A stretch of DNA of 64,000 nt from an uncultured Pelagibacteraceae bacterium (GCA_902604785.1 CACLAC010000001.1:124001-188000); one strand, 5' to 3'. Shown: positions 20,881-33,317, counted from the stretch's first letter. Notes: generated by a model from the letters alone, not told the origin. Numbers and translations: made by a program.

Positions 20881-21909
20881 TTATTTTAGCCATCTATCAT
20901 TTTTCAAAGTCCACTGAACTACCTGATTAATTCTTTCTGTAATATCTATTTTTGGTATCCAACCCAAATTCTTCATTAAATTACCATCCAATGCATACCG
21001 TAAATCATGACCTGGTCTAGAACTATGAAAATCCACCATTTCATACTTCAATTCTTTATTTTGAGCTTTTGCAATCATTTTTGCTAATTCTAAATTATTA
21101 ATTTCTTCGGGTCCAACTAAATTAAATTTTGGACATTTAGCACCTCCAAAATCTTTTTTTATTTTTGAAATTTTTTTTTCATTTTGAAGTAAAAATAAAC
21201 ATCCGTCCGCAACATCTGAAGCATGTATATAGTGTCTACTTCCAGGAATTTTTTTTGTTTCATCACTATGGATTGTGACAGCTTTATTTTTTTTAATTTT
21301 ACTTATGGATAAAGGAATAAACTTTTCTGGATGCTGTCTTTCTCCAAAAACATTCATTGTATGAGTAATATAAATTGGCATGTTATATGTATTCTCAAAA
21401 GCAACAGCTAATTCTTCACCCCCAGCCTTTGTGGCACTATATGGGTTTGTTGAATTATATCTATCTCTTTCTTTATAGTTGATCCCTTTAGGTGCGGGCC
21501 CAAATACTTCATCAGTAGAAAAATATATAAATCTTTCTAAGTTATTATTCTTTCTAGCAAAATTTAAAATATTACAAGTCGCAACAACATTATCCATAAC
21601 AAATGAAAGAGGGTCTTCTATTGAACGATCTACATGTGATGATGCCGCTAAATGAATAATATAATTAAAGTTACCTAAATTATTTTCAAGCATTTCATTT
21701 ATTTCAGACTTTAAATCGTGAAAAATTATCTTAACTCTTTTTTGTTTATTTTTATCAAATTCTGTCATCATATCTGATATCCTGTTTAAATTTCCTGAAT
21801 AATCAAGCCTATCTAAAGAAGTAACTTCCCAATCTGTGTTTAACAATAAATGCCTTATCAAATGATGTGCGATAAATCCAGCCCCACCAGTAACTAAAAC
21901 TTTTTTCAT
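20881..21909 (-). CDS. NAD-dependent epimerase/dehydratase, dTDP-glucose 4,6-dehydratase-like
   Basis: Extended short-chain dehydrogenase of 342 aa. The NAD-binding motif is TGGAGFIAHHLIRHLL at the N-terminus. STDEVFG near residue 125 carries the TDE dehydratase signature of RmlB-type enzymes, and NPYSATKAGGEEL carries the catalytic Tyr-x3-Lys. SRHYIHASDVADGCLFL is the substrate-domain motif. It probably forms a 4-keto-6-deoxy nucleotide sugar for surface glycan synthesis. It points toward the GT2 gene on the other strand. The exact sugar (dTDP- or another NDP-) cannot be fixed from sequence. Confidence 0.85.
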   Translation of the reverse strand: MKKVLVTGGAGFIAHHLIRHLLLNTDWEVTSLDRLDYSGNLNRISDMMTEFDKNKQKRVKIIFHDLKSEINEMLENNLGNFNYIIHLAASSHVDRSIEDPLSFVMDNVVATCNILNFARKNNNLERFIYFSTDEVFGPAPKGINYKERDRYNSTNPYSATKAGGEELAVAFENTYNMPIYITHTMNVFGERQHPEKFIPLSISKIKKNKAVTIHSDETKKIPGSRHYIHASDVADGCLFLLQNEKKISKIKKDFGGAKCPKFNLVGPEEINNLELAKMIAKAQNKELKYEMVDFHSSRPGHDLRYALDGNLMKNLGWIPKIDITERINQVVQWTLKNDRWLK

Positions 21910-22049
21910 ATTTTTTTAATTTGATATATTTATTATATAATAATATAGAAAAATATATTATATATTTAATTATTTCTATATAAAACATTTCAAAAAAATT
22001 ATAAATTTTAGCAACATTAAATTAATAATATAAATTAATTTTAACCGAT

Positions 22050-22139
22050 GGAGAGGTGGCCGAGTGGTTTAAGGCGCACGCTTGGAAAGTGTGTGTACTG
22101 TCAAAGGTACCGTGGGTTCGAATCCCACTCTCTCCGCCA
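22050..22139 (+). tRNA. tRNA-Ser (anticodon GGA), CCA encoded
   Basis: A 90-nt class II tRNA. The acceptor GGAGAGG pairs with TCTCTCC, the discriminator is G and CCA is encoded at 22137-22139. The D arm is GCC/GGC. The anticodon stem is CACGC/GTGTG with loop TTGGAAA. The long variable arm is closed by GTAC/GTAC, and the T arm GTGGG-TTCGAAT-CCCAC is fully canonical. It is a useful contrast to the irregular tRNAs further along the window. Confidence 0.97.
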
Positions 22140-22182
22140 AATTTGTGGTCAAAAATTGCATTTTTTTGAGCAAAAATAATAA

Positions 22183-24363
<2,181 letters not shown>

Positions 24364-24366
24364 CTA

Positions 24367-25647
24367 ATGGAGCTAGGAAAGATCTCCGAAACTTATTCTT
24401 TAAATAGGTCAACATATATAAATCTAAGATGGATAGGAATACTTGGTCAACTTATAACTATTAATTCTGTAAAGTTTATATTTAATTTTGACTTTGATTT
24501 TATATCAGCAAATATAATTATATTTATTGGTGCAGTTAGTAATATTTTTTTAATATATAATTATAAAAAAATACAATTATCAAATAGATCGGCACTTAAT
24601 TTTCTTTTATTAGATATTATTCAGCTAAGTTCACTATTGTATTTAACAGGAGGAGTTGTAAATCCTTTTTCTATTTTTTTGTTAATTCCAAGCGTATTTG
24701 CTTCGTCTCATTTAAAAATTAAAACAAATTTGTTTCTTATATTTTTGACATCAATTTCAATTATTTTTCTTACATTTTTTTCTTTGGATTTACCAAAACC
24801 TTTAAGCGAACATTTTCATGTTAGTCCATATTATTTTTATGCTATTCCAATCGGCTTGATTATTGCATTATTATTTTTAAATTATTTTGCTGTAATTTTT
24901 GGCAAAGAATCAAATCTTAGAAAAGAAGCATTAAATAAAATTCAAGAATTGATTTCCAAAGAGCATGAATTGGTATCTTTAGGAACTCAAGCTGCAGCAG
25001 CAGCGCATTCTTTAGGAACACCATTATCTACAATAAAAATTATATCCCAAGATCTGTTAGAACAATTAAATAATAATAAAGATTTAAAAAAAGATATTCA
25101 ACTTTTAGTAAGTCAAGTAGATAGGTGTAATGATATTTTAAAAAGATTGTCAATAAATTCAACCCTTGAGGATGATTTTATTGGCAAAGACTTAAGCTTA
25201 AATAGTTATTTAAAAGAAGTAGTAATTTCTTTTAAAGAAATATCAAATAAAAATTTTAATATAAATTCTGAACAAGATACCAATTCATTTAATATTAAAA
25301 AATCTATAGAGATTATTTATGGAATAAGAAATTTTATAGGAAATGCAAATAAATATGCAAAAAAAAATATTTATATCACTATTAAAAGTGATAGTAAATT
25401 TTCAGAAATTACAGTTGAAGATGATGGTCCTGGATTTTCTAAAGATATTTTAACTAAAATCGGAGAACCTTATATAAAATCTTTAAGATCAGATGATAGT
25501 AAAAAATCGGGATTGGGTCTGGGTATTTTTATCGGGAAAACACTATTAGAAAAAAATTATGCAAAAATTTTGTTCAGAAATTCTGAAACAAGAGGTGGAG
25601 CAGAAATTAAAATAGAATGGTTGAATAAAAATTTATCTAAAATTTAA
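24367..25647 (+). CDS. regB: RegB/PrrB-like redox-sensing histidine kinase
   Basis: Membrane sensor kinase of 426 aa with about six transmembrane segments in residues 20-180. The heptapeptide GGVVNPF at 95-101 matches the GGxxNPF quinone-binding motif of RegB kinases. The H-box [14 protein letters not shown] puts the phosphoacceptor at His214. [10 protein letters not shown] puts a conserved cysteine at 254, probably the redox-active position known in RegB. The ATPase domain has the N-box [10 protein letters not shown] and G-boxes DDGPGF and GLGLGIF. It starts 3 bp after gyrB. The cognate RegA regulator is not in this window. Confidence 0.88.
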   Translation: MELGKISETYSLNRSTYINLRWIGILGQLITINSVKFIFNFDFDFISANIIIFIGAVSNIFLIYNYKKIQLSNRSALNFLLLDIIQLSSLLYLTGGVVNPFSIFLLIPSVFASSHLKIKTNLFLIFLTSISIIFLTFFSLDLPKPLSEHFHVSPYYFYAIPIGLIIALLFLNYFAVIFGKESNLRKEALNKIQELISKEHELVSLGTQAAAAAHSLGTPLSTIKIISQDLLEQLNNNKDLKKDIQLLVSQVDRCNDILKRLSINSTLEDDFIGKDLSLNSYLKEVVISFKEISNKNFNINSEQDTNSFNIKKSIEIIYGIRNFIGNANKYAKKNIYITIKSDSKFSEITVEDDGPGFSKDILTKIGEPYIKSLRSDDSKKSGLGLGIFIGKTLLEKNYAKILFRNSETRGGAEIKIEWLNKNLSKI

Positions 25648-27446
25648 TGTAGTTTTTTTTTGTTATCAAACAATCCACTTAATTGACTAATCATTACATC
25701 CCCAAGTTCTTGAACATCTGTAATTTTTATTGCTTTTTTGTAATATCGAGAAACATCATGTCCAATACCAATAGCTAAAATTTCAATTTCACTTCCATTT
25801 TCAATAAATTTAACTACTTTTTTAAGATGCTTTTCTAAAAAATCTCCAGAGTTGACTGAAAGTGTAGAGTCGTCAACTGGTGCTCCATCCGATATTACCA
25901 TAAGAATTTTTCTTTCCTCTTTTCTTTTATTTAGTCTATTGAAAGCCCAAGTTATAGCCTCTCCATCAATATTTTCTTTTAGTAATCCTTCTTTAAGCAT
26001 TAATCCTAAATTTTTTTTTGATTGTCTCCAGTGAGTATCAGCAGATTTATAAATTATATGCCGTAAGTCATTTAATCTTCCTGGAAATTTTTGTTTACCT
26101 TTTTTATTCCATTCTTCTCTACTTTTGCCACCTTTCCAATTCTTTGTTGTAAAGCCAAGTATTTCTACTTTAACCGAACATCTTTCTAATGTACGAGAGA
26201 GTATATCAGCACATATTGCAGCTATTGTTATAGGCCTTCCCCTCATTGAACCAGAATTATCAATTAACAAAGTGACAATTGTATCTTTAAACTCTAAATC
26301 TTTTTCTTTTTTAAAAGATAATGAATTATATGGATCAATTATGATTCTAGGTAACTTGGAACTATCCAATAATCCTTCTTCTAAATCAAATTCCCAAGAT
26401 CTATTTTGTTTTGCCAATAATTGTCTTTGCAGCTTGTTTGCTAATTTTGTAATTAAATTTTGAAAATTTGTTAATTGTTGATCTAAGTTTTTTCTAAGTT
26501 TTAGTATTTCTTCCTGATTTTCTAACATTTCTGCTTTTGCTATTTCATCAAATTCTGTTGTAAATACTTTATATTCCTTATCACTGATACCCATGTTTAA
26601 TTTTTGTATTATATTTTCTGAACTTTCATTTTCTTTTTCACCATCCATTAATTGTTCATCTAATCTAAATTCATTATTATCATCCATCCCATCCAAGCCT
26701 TCTTTTACACCATCATCTTCACTCGTTTGTTCAGATCTTGAAGTTTCATTTGGGTCATCTTTATTTGAATTATTTTTATCTTGATTATTGTCTTCTTCTG
26801 TTTTTTCATTATCTTCATTATTTTCTGAATCAAAAATTTCCATATTTTGTAAAATTTCAGAAAATTTTGAATTATAAGACTCTTGATTTTCTAAATTTTT
26901 ATATAAATATTCAATATGTTTATAAAATGAATCTTGAAAATCTTTTTCCCAATAACTTAATATTTTTTCCGACAATGCATTTAGTTTAATACCCAGAAAG
27001 TTTTTTAGCATATATAGCTCAAATGCCTCTCCTATTTGTACATCATCTTTTGATTTTAGTTGTTCTTTCTTTTTAAGTAAAATTTTACGAGAATAGTTTT
27101 CTTTTAAATTTTTTGATATACCATTTAACATTTTTGTTCCAAGTACTTCGTATCGTATTTTTTCTGAAAAATCGTAAAGTAATTTGCATGAACTATTTTT
27201 TGGTAGATTTTTTTTATAAATAATATCATTTGAAAATTTTCTTTTTAAAGCCTCGGAGTCTGCTTCGGCTCTAAATTTAGTAAAATCTTCTTTAGTATTT
27301 AGTTCTCCAAGTTCGAAAAAGTTATAGTTTTTTGAATTTAAGTTATCTAATTGCTCCTTTTTTATTTTGTAATCTTCAGATATTACTTTAACTGTGGAAA
27401 TTAAAGCTTGTTTAAATTTTTCTTTAGAAATATCTTCTTTATTCAT
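25644..27446 (-). CDS. cobT: CobT-like cobaltochelatase subunit (VWA domain)
   Basis: Protein of 600 aa. The N-terminal half is helical. A very acidic stretch follows (residues about 208-255, rich in Asp, Glu, Asn), and then a C-terminal von Willebrand A domain. The metal-ion-dependent adhesion site is in [13 protein letters not shown] (DxSxS). The W-rich segment [17 protein letters not shown] and [12 protein letters not shown] are typical of CobT. In aerobic B12 synthesis CobT pairs with the CobS AAA+ ATPase to drive cobalt insertion by CobN. It abuts cobS. No CobN is seen here and such organisms usually lack B12 synthesis, so the substrate may differ. Its 3' end overlaps regB by 4 bp. Confidence 0.88.
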   Translation of the reverse strand: MNKEDISKEKFKQALISTVKVISEDYKIKKEQLDNLNSKNYNFFELGELNTKEDFTKFRAEADSEALKRKFSNDIIYKKNLPKNSSCKLLYDFSEKIRYEVLGTKMLNGISKNLKENYSRKILLKKKEQLKSKDDVQIGEAFELYMLKNFLGIKLNALSEKILSYWEKDFQDSFYKHIEYLYKNLENQESYNSKFSEILQNMEIFDSENNEDNEKTEEDNNQDKNNSNKDDPNETSRSEQTSEDDGVKEGLDGMDDNNEFRLDEQLMDGEKENESSENIIQKLNMGISDKEYKVFTTEFDEIAKAEMLENQEEILKLRKNLDQQLTNFQNLITKLANKLQRQLLAKQNRSWEFDLEEGLLDSSKLPRIIIDPYNSLSFKKEKDLEFKDTIVTLLIDNSGSMRGRPITIAAICADILSRTLERCSVKVEILGFTTKNWKGGKSREEWNKKGKQKFPGRLNDLRHIIYKSADTHWRQSKKNLGLMLKEGLLKENIDGEAITWAFNRLNKRKEERKILMVISDGAPVDDSTLSVNSGDFLEKHLKKVVKFIENGSEIEILAIGIGHDVSRYYKKAIKITDVQELGDVMISQLSGLFDNKKKLH

Positions 27447-28421
27447 TTATATCTGAATGTTTATCATTGATTCTGGTAAATCTTCTCCAAAGCATCTTTG
27501 ATAATATTCAGCAATTGTACTTTTCTCTGAATCATCACATTTATTTAAAAAAGTTATTCTAAATGCATATCCAAAATCTTTAAAAATTTCTGAATTACTG
27601 CACCAATTCAATACAGTTCTTGGGCTCATTACTGTTGATATATCTCCTGCAATAAAACCTTTTCTGGTCAATGATGCAACTTTTATCATATTTGCTACTT
27701 TCTCTTTTCCTTTTGGATTATTAAATTTTTTATTTTTTGATAAAATTATTTCCATTTCTTTTTCTAAACTTAAATAGTTTAGTGAAGTTACTATTTCCCA
27801 TCTATCCAATTGAGCTTGGTTAATTTGTTGTGTTCCAGTGTACAAACCAGATGTGTCTCCTAATCCAATTGTATTAGCTGTTGCAAATAGTCGAAAATAC
27901 TTATTTTGTTTTACAACCTTATTTTTGTCAAGCAGTGTAAAGAAGCCATCACTTTCTAGAATTCTTTGTAATACGAACATAACATCACTTCTCCCAGCAT
28001 CATATTCGTCAAAGACTAATGCAACAGAAGATTGAAATGCCCAAGGGAGTATACCTTCTTTAAATTCTGTCACTTGTTTTCCATCCTTTAAAACAATTGC
28101 ATCTTTTCCAATTAGATCTATTCTACTTATATGTGAGTCAAGGTTTATTCTTACACATGGCCAATTTAATCTTGCAGCGATTTGAGTAATATGAGTAGAC
28201 TTACCAGTTCCATGGTAGCCATGAACAATCACTTTTTTGTTATGTAAAAATCCGCTAAGGATTGCAAGCGTAGTATCACGATCAAATTTATAATCTTTGT
28301 CAATATCTGGAACAAATTCATTTTTTTTTGAAAATGCCTTTACTTCCATTTCACTTTCTATTCCAAAAGTTTGCTTAACTGAAATATTTATATCTGGCTC
28401 TATATTTAAATTACTTGTCAT
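27447..28421 (-). CDS. cobS: CobS-like AAA+ ATPase
   Basis: MoxR/CobS-type AAA+ ATPase of 324 aa. Walker A is GYHGTGKSTHITQIA, Walker B is SVALVFDEYDAG, and sensor 1 follows in RLFATANTIGLGD with SGLYTGTQQINQAQLDRW, a strong CobS signature. It forms a hexameric ring with CobT. Its stop is directly followed by the cobT start, and its own start overlaps the J-domain gene by 11 bp, giving a tight three-gene operon. Confidence 0.92.
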   Translation of the reverse strand: MTSNLNIEPDINISVKQTFGIESEMEVKAFSKKNEFVPDIDKDYKFDRDTTLAILSGFLHNKKVIVHGYHGTGKSTHITQIAARLNWPCVRINLDSHISRIDLIGKDAIVLKDGKQVTEFKEGILPWAFQSSVALVFDEYDAGRSDVMFVLQRILESDGFFTLLDKNKVVKQNKYFRLFATANTIGLGDTSGLYTGTQQINQAQLDRWEIVTSLNYLSLEKEMEIILSKNKKFNNPKGKEKVANMIKVASLTRKGFIAGDISTVMSPRTVLNWCSNSEIFKDFGYAFRITFLNKCDDSEKSTIAEYYQRCFGEDLPESMINIQI

Positions 28422-28938
28422 TTTTTTCTCTATATGTATTTTTTAGTTGAGTATAAGCTAAAGTAATCACTTTTAGCTTTTCTTCAAATTTTTTATTTCC
28501 AGAATTCATATCAGGATGAAATTTTTTAACAAGTTTTTTGAATTTTTCTTGTACTTTTTCCCATTTTAAACCCACTTCCACACCTAAAATGCTAAAAGCT
28601 TTTATGTCATAATGATTAAATTTAAATTGATTCATATGATTAAATCCATTTTTAAATTTCAGTACATCTTTTTCATCTTTTAAGGCATCATTCCATAATA
28701 TTTTGAAAAAATTATCAGAAGAGCTAAAGCTTTGAGTTGGTTTATGCCAGACCATATCAGATTTTAAAAATTCCATTATTTGATCATCATTCATTCCTGA
28801 AAAATAATTCCATTTTTTATTAAATTCTTTTACGTGTTCTAAACATAATAGTCTAAAATTCTTACTATTATCTCTTTCTTTTGGTGCTTTGTAACTCCCT
28901 TCTTTAGAACAATTATTCCAATCACAAATATTTTTCAT
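28411..28938 (-). CDS. J-domain protein upstream of cobS
   Basis: Protein of 175 aa with a C-terminal J domain (residues about 118-172): FSILGVEVGLKWEKVQEKF, then KKFHPDMN with the HPD tripeptide that stimulates Hsp70 ATPase. The N-terminus has a small cysteine/His-containing motif (CDWNNCSKEGSYKAP ... CLEHVKEFN) that may bind zinc. DnaJ-like genes in front of cobS are common in alphaproteobacteria. The close linkage suggests a chaperone role for the CobST complex; that is inference. Confidence 0.85.
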   Translation of the reverse strand: MKNICDWNNCSKEGSYKAPKERDNSKNFRLLCLEHVKEFNKKWNYFSGMNDDQIMEFLKSDMVWHKPTQSFSSSDNFFKILWNDALKDEKDVLKFKNGFNHMNQFKFNHYDIKAFSILGVEVGLKWEKVQEKFKKLVKKFHPDMNSGNKKFEEKLKVITLAYTQLKNTYREKNDK

Positions 28939-28958
28939 GGTATATATTACTTTATAAT

Positions 28959-29219
28959 ATGGATATAAATCAACTTTCAGAAATTGTAAAAAAAAAAATA
29001 TTGGATAACAAAATTATTGAAAACGTAGAATTAGAGGATAAATCATTTCTCCATAAAAATCATAAAAATAATAACCCAAATAAATTTCATATTAAACTTA
29101 AAATAAAATCGAAAACTCTTAAAAATATGAGTCGAATTGAATCTAATAAATTTATATTTAGAATTTTAGATAAAGAAATAAAAAGCTACATTCATTCTTT
29201 ACAAATATTATTTATTTAA
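28959..29219 (+). CDS. bolA: BolA family protein
   Basis: Small protein of 86 aa. FHIKLKIKSKTLKNMSRIES and the C-terminal IHSLQILF match the class II KH-like fold of BolA, which works with monothiol glutaredoxins in Fe-S and iron regulation. It diverges from the J-domain gene with a 20-bp gap, so both promoters must be embedded in or beside coding DNA. Its last 12 bp overlap the convergent aroB. Confidence 0.87.
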   Translation: MDINQLSEIVKKKILDNKIIENVELEDKSFLHKNHKNNNPNKFHIKLKIKSKTLKNMSRIESNKFIFRILDKEIKSYIHSLQILFI

Positions 29220-30314
29220 TTCAGAAATAAGAAATTTCTTTAGTGAATTATCATTAATTTGATAACTTATTTTTATTTTTCCAAAATCTTGAATTAAAAT
29301 AATATTAATTTTTTTTGAAATATTTTTTTTGTCAGATTTCATAAAAGATATAATTTTGTTCATATCTTTTATCTTAAAGAGTTCATTAAAATTTTTATTT
29401 AAAGGAATTTTATCAAGGTGTTTTATAATTAAATTATAAGGTTTATTTTTTAGAATTTTAGATTGATAACTAAATTTAACGGCATTTTTTATTCCAATTA
29501 AAACAGCTTCACCGTGATTTAATTTATTTGAAAAACCCAATTTAGACTCATAAGCATGTGCAAATGTATGACCTAAGTTAAGTGCTTTTCTCAAATTTTT
29601 TTCAGTTTCATCTTTTTGAACAATTTTTTTTTTCAGATTACAACTGTTGAGAATTGCATTACCTATTTGTGGTTGTTTTAAATTAATTATTTCATTAAAA
29701 TTTTTGTCCAAGTATTTAAATTTTTTAAAACTGTCTAGTAAACTGCTTTTAAAAATTTCTGCATAACCACAAATTATTTCTCTAAAATTTAAAGATTTAA
29801 GTACATCTATATCTGAAATAACTATATTGGGTTGATAAAAACTTCCTACAAGATTTTTACCGTAAGAATTGTTTATGCCAGTTTTACCACCAATAGATGA
29901 GTCAACTTGAGAAAGTAAAGTTGTTGGAATATTTATAAATTTAATTCCTCTTTTGAAAGTACTTGCACAATAACCAACCACATCTCCAGTAATACCACCT
30001 CCAAAAGCAATCAAACAGTCATCTCTATTAAATCTATTTTTAAATAAAATTTTTTGGATCAAATCTACATTTTTTTGATTTTTATTTCGTTCATTAGCTT
30101 TAAAAATATAAGTTTTTTTTATATCAGATTTTAAATTTTTGATTAATTTTGATTTAAATTTTGATGGAATATTTTTATCTATAACAACTAAAACTTTTGA
30201 AAATGACAATTTTTGAGAGGATAAAATTTTATTTATTTTTGAAATTAAACTAGTACCTATAAAGATTGAATATTTTTTTGTTTTTGTATTGATCTGAATT
30301 TTATGAATTTTCAT
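29208..30314 (-). CDS. aroB: 3-dehydroquinate synthase
   Basis: Second shikimate-pathway enzyme, 368 aa. It converts DAHP to 3-dehydroquinate with NAD+ and a metal ion. The NAD-binding GGGITGDVVGYCAST and IPTTLLSQVDSSIGGKTGINN blocks are intact, and the metal ligands appear in NLGHTFAHAYE and LNHGEAV. It overlaps aroK by 14 bp at its start, a typical aroK-aroB operon. Confidence 0.95.
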   Translation of the reverse strand: MKIHKIQINTKTKKYSIFIGTSLISKINKILSSQKLSFSKVLVVIDKNIPSKFKSKLIKNLKSDIKKTYIFKANERNKNQKNVDLIQKILFKNRFNRDDCLIAFGGGITGDVVGYCASTFKRGIKFINIPTTLLSQVDSSIGGKTGINNSYGKNLVGSFYQPNIVISDIDVLKSLNFREIICGYAEIFKSSLLDSFKKFKYLDKNFNEIINLKQPQIGNAILNSCNLKKKIVQKDETEKNLRKALNLGHTFAHAYESKLGFSNKLNHGEAVLIGIKNAVKFSYQSKILKNKPYNLIIKHLDKIPLNKNFNELFKIKDMNKIISFMKSDKKNISKKINIILIQDFGKIKISYQINDNSLKKFLISELNK

Positions 30315-30813
30315 AAAGATTTATAATTTTTTCTACAATTTCTTTCTTATTTAATTTATCACAATTAATTCTGTAGTCAGATAAATTATACATTACCGAT
30401 CTTTTAATTATTAAACTTTTTAATTTTAAGTTATCCAATTTGATTGCCAAAGGTCTTTTTTTACTATTCTTGATTCTATTTATTAACGTTTCATTTTTCC
30501 AATCAAGCCATACTGAAATACATTTTTTTTGAACATATTTTCTAATATTTAAATTGATGAAGCCACCCCCACCTAATGCTATGACTTTATTGTTTAATTT
30601 TAAAAATTTTAAAGAAATAATTTCTTCAATATTTCTAAAGTATTTTTCTCCATTTAATTTAAAAATTTCAGAAATAGTTTTTTTTTCTATTTCTTCGATT
30701 TTATTATCAGTATCAATAAATTCATATTGTAGTTTTTTTGACAATATTTTGCCTATTGAGGATTTTCCAGATCCCATCATGCCTACTAAAACTAAATTTT
30801 TATTTAATTTCAT
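30301..30813 (-). CDS. aroK: Shikimate kinase
   Basis: Kinase of 170 aa that phosphorylates shikimate. Walker A is VGMMGSGKSSIGKILSKKL. The shikimate site includes DTDNKIE and EKYFRNIEE, and ALGGGGF is the second glycine loop. RPLA within the lid (KKRPLAIKL) contacts ATP. It is the first gene of the aroKB pair. Confidence 0.94.
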   Translation of the reverse strand: MKLNKNLVLVGMMGSGKSSIGKILSKKLQYEFIDTDNKIEEIEKKTISEIFKLNGEKYFRNIEEIISLKFLKLNNKVIALGGGGFINLNIRKYVQKKCISVWLDWKNETLINRIKNSKKRPLAIKLDNLKLKSLIIKRSVMYNLSDYRINCDKLNKKEIVEKIINLYENS

Positions 30814-30870
30814 GAGTTTCTATATTGAAATAACACAAATTTGTCGTATTTTTGAAATTACTTAAAGTAT

Positions 30871-31056
30871 ATGCAATTTACAAAAAAAACAAGCTCAGGA
30901 AAAGTTAGTGCAGTAGGTAAATTTATAATAAAAATTGTTTTAGCAGTTTTTGTTATTTTTTTAGCAATAATTTTTATTTCTAAAATTGAATTTCCCGCAC
31001 CAAACAAAAAAATTGAAAAAATTATACCTAATGAAAATTTTAAAACAATTAAGTAA
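30871..31056 (+). CDS. Small single-span membrane protein, function unknown
   Basis: Predicted 61-aa protein: a basic N-terminus, one hydrophobic span (KFIIKIVLAVFVIFLAIIFIS) and a short Lys/Pro-rich tail. The membrane segment lies at residues about 17-38. It overlaps the start of the next gene, an exported protein, by 26 bp in another frame, which suggests translational coupling. I do not recognise a family; in this position it may be a partner of the exported protein. Confidence 0.6.
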   Translation: MQFTKKTSSGKVSAVGKFIIKIVLAVFVIFLAIIFISKIEFPAPNKKIEKIIPNENFKTIK

Positions 31057-32770
31057 ATTTTTTATAATTTTATTTATATCAAGTACTTTTGTTAAATCAG
31101 CAATTTCAAATGAACCTGTTGATATTTGGAATATTGAGAAAAAAAAAAATGTTATTGAAGAAACATTATTAGAAAATAATGAAAGCATTAACAATGAAAA
31201 TATTCAAGAAATAAATATTTTAGATAAAAATAAAAATATAATTATCAATGACTCTTCTAATTTGAATGATATTAAATTGGCTGGTTTATATGATCCGGCT
31301 GACAATGGATTATCCATTGATATGTGGTCTAATAGTAATGGTGAAGAAATAAAATATTTTTTAGATAAATTAAGTTCTAAAAAATTATCAAACTTTTCAG
31401 AAAAAATATTGGATATTGCTTTACTTACAAACTCATATTTGCCTTCAAATAATATTTCAAATGAAGAATTTTTAGATTTCAAGTTTCAGTATTTAATAAA
31501 TAAAAAGGATTTTAAATTAATAAAAAATTTTATAATTAAAAATCCTTCATTAAAACATAATCATAAAATAATACGTTTTTACACTGACTATTATTTATCA
31601 AATTCTCAATTGGATAAATCGTGTGAAATTTTTGAACATATCAAGGAAGTTTCCAGTAATTATTTAAATAATTTTAAAATTTATTGTCTTATAAATGCAA
31701 ATAAAAAAGAAGAAGCTCAACTTTTAATAGATCTTAAATCAGAATTTGGAAGTTTAGATGATTTTTTTTTAAAGAGATTTAATATTTTAATGGGTTATGA
31801 AAAAAAGGATGAATTAATTTCTGACAAAAATATATTGAAATTTCATTTATCACATAAAACAAATAAAGATTTTTTATATGAACCAACAATTGATACACCA
31901 AATTATTTATGGAAATATTTATCGGCTTCAAACTTATTAAAAGACTCTGATCTAATAAATATTGAAAACTCTGATCAAGTTAAAATAATTGAAAAAGCAA
32001 CAAATGAAGGAGCTTATGAGGAACAAGAATTATTTAATTTATATAAAAAATTTCAATTTGATATTAATCAATTAATTAATGTTAATGATGCTTATAAACT
32101 TCTTCCAGATTATCAAGGAAGAGCTCTTATCTACCAAAGGCTATTATTAACATCTGATAGTTTTCTTAAAGTTAACTTATCTTCAATGTTAAATAAATCA
32201 TTTGATGAATCTAATTTATCAAATATATTTGACGAAGAATTATCAAAAATATTGAAGACAATAAATGAGGATGAAATTCCATCAAATTTAACAAAATTTT
32301 ATGAGCAAAACAAAGAGTCAGAAAAAGAAAAAGAGTTAAAAATAAAATTTAACAATAAAATATTTCATCAATCTAAATTATTGAATTATTTTTTAAATAA
32401 GACAAGTCTTCCAAAAGTAGAAAAAGAAGCCAACGATCTATTAAAAAAAATTAAAAAAAATAAAAAATATTCTTTCTCAAAGAAAGATATCATGATGGTA
32501 GAATCTTTAAAATCTGATGGTGTTCAAATTTTGAAAAAATATGATAAATTATATCAATTTAAACCAAATCTTCCTGTTGAAATTAATTCTATGATTGTAA
32601 ATGGAGAAACAGGCTTGGTACTTCTTAAAATAGCAGATATTGTAGGAGAAGATGAACTAGAGGATATAGATTTAGAATCTGTTAGTTTTATAGTTGGAAT
32701 CTTAAATGAATTAAACACTATTAATTTAAGAAATGAAATTTTGTTAAAAGTTCTTCCTTTAAAAGTCTAA
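31031..32770 (+). CDS. Exported protein of unknown function, helical repeat-like
   Basis: Protein of 579 aa from ATG 31031, where a signal peptide fits: MKILKQLSKFFIILFISSTF followed by VKSAISNEP with a likely cleavage after the SA(I)S region. An upstream in-frame start at 30986 would bury this signal. The mature part begins with PVDIWNIEKKK and is mostly alpha-helical with regular Leu/Asn/Lys patterns resembling TPR-like repeats. No catalytic motif is visible. It is probably periplasmic. It precedes def with a 20-bp gap. Confidence 0.7.
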   Translation: MKILKQLSKFFIILFISSTFVKSAISNEPVDIWNIEKKKNVIEETLLENNESINNENIQEINILDKNKNIIINDSSNLNDIKLAGLYDPADNGLSIDMWSNSNGEEIKYFLDKLSSKKLSNFSEKILDIALLTNSYLPSNNISNEEFLDFKFQYLINKKDFKLIKNFIIKNPSLKHNHKIIRFYTDYYLSNSQLDKSCEIFEHIKEVSSNYLNNFKIYCLINANKKEEAQLLIDLKSEFGSLDDFFLKRFNILMGYEKKDELISDKNILKFHLSHKTNKDFLYEPTIDTPNYLWKYLSASNLLKDSDLINIENSDQVKIIEKATNEGAYEEQELFNLYKKFQFDINQLINVNDAYKLLPDYQGRALIYQRLLLTSDSFLKVNLSSMLNKSFDESNLSNIFDEELSKILKTINEDEIPSNLTKFYEQNKESEKEKELKIKFNNKIFHQSKLLNYFLNKTSLPKVEKEANDLLKKIKKNKKYSFSKKDIMMVESLKSDGVQILKKYDKLYQFKPNLPVEINSMIVNGETGLVLLKIADIVGEDELEDIDLESVSFIVGILNELNTINLRNEILLKVLPLKV

Positions 32771-32790
32771 ATAATATTATAAAATTGGTT

Positions 32791-33315
32791 ATGGCAATTA
32801 AAACAATTATTACAGAACCAAATAAAATTTTGAGACAAAAATCATTACCAGTTAATAATGTGGGTAAACAGGAACAACAATTAATGGATGATATGTTGGA
32901 TACAATGTATGCAGCAAATGGAATTGGCCTTGCTGCAATTCAAATAGGAGTTCCAAAAAGAATAATCGTAATGGATATTTCAAAAAAAGATGAAAAAAAT
33001 AGTCCAAAGTATTTTGTTAATCCAATAATAAAAAATAAAAATATAGAAACTTCCACCTATGAAGAAGGCTGTTTATCTGTTCCAAATTTTTTTGCAGAAG
33101 TTGATAGACCTAAAAAATGTGATGTCGAATATCTTGACTACGATGGTAAAAAAAAAACATTAAATGCTGAAGGATTATTGGCCACTTGTATTCAGCATGA
33201 AATGGATCATTTAGAAGGAATTTTATTTATTGATTATTTATCAAAATTAAAAAAAACAATGATTGTTAAAAAATTATCCAAAAAAAAAGATAGACCAGAT
33301 AGAATTATTGTTTAA
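32791..33315 (+). CDS. def: Peptide deformylase
   Basis: Metalloenzyme of 174 aa that removes the formyl group from nascent proteins. The three family motifs are all present: GIGLAAIQIG, EEGCLSVP (metal-binding Cys) and QHEMDHLEG (HExxH-type metal site). Start chosen at ATG 32791; a TTG at 32785 is in frame but adds nothing typical. It is 2 bp from fmt, which supplies the formyl group on initiator tRNA. Confidence 0.96.
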   Translation: MAIKTIITEPNKILRQKSLPVNNVGKQEQQLMDDMLDTMYAANGIGLAAIQIGVPKRIIVMDISKKDEKNSPKYFVNPIIKNKNIETSTYEEGCLSVPNFFAEVDRPKKCDVEYLDYDGKKKTLNAEGLLATCIQHEMDHLEGILFIDYLSKLKKTMIVKKLSKKKDRPDRIIV

Positions 33316-33317
33316 CA

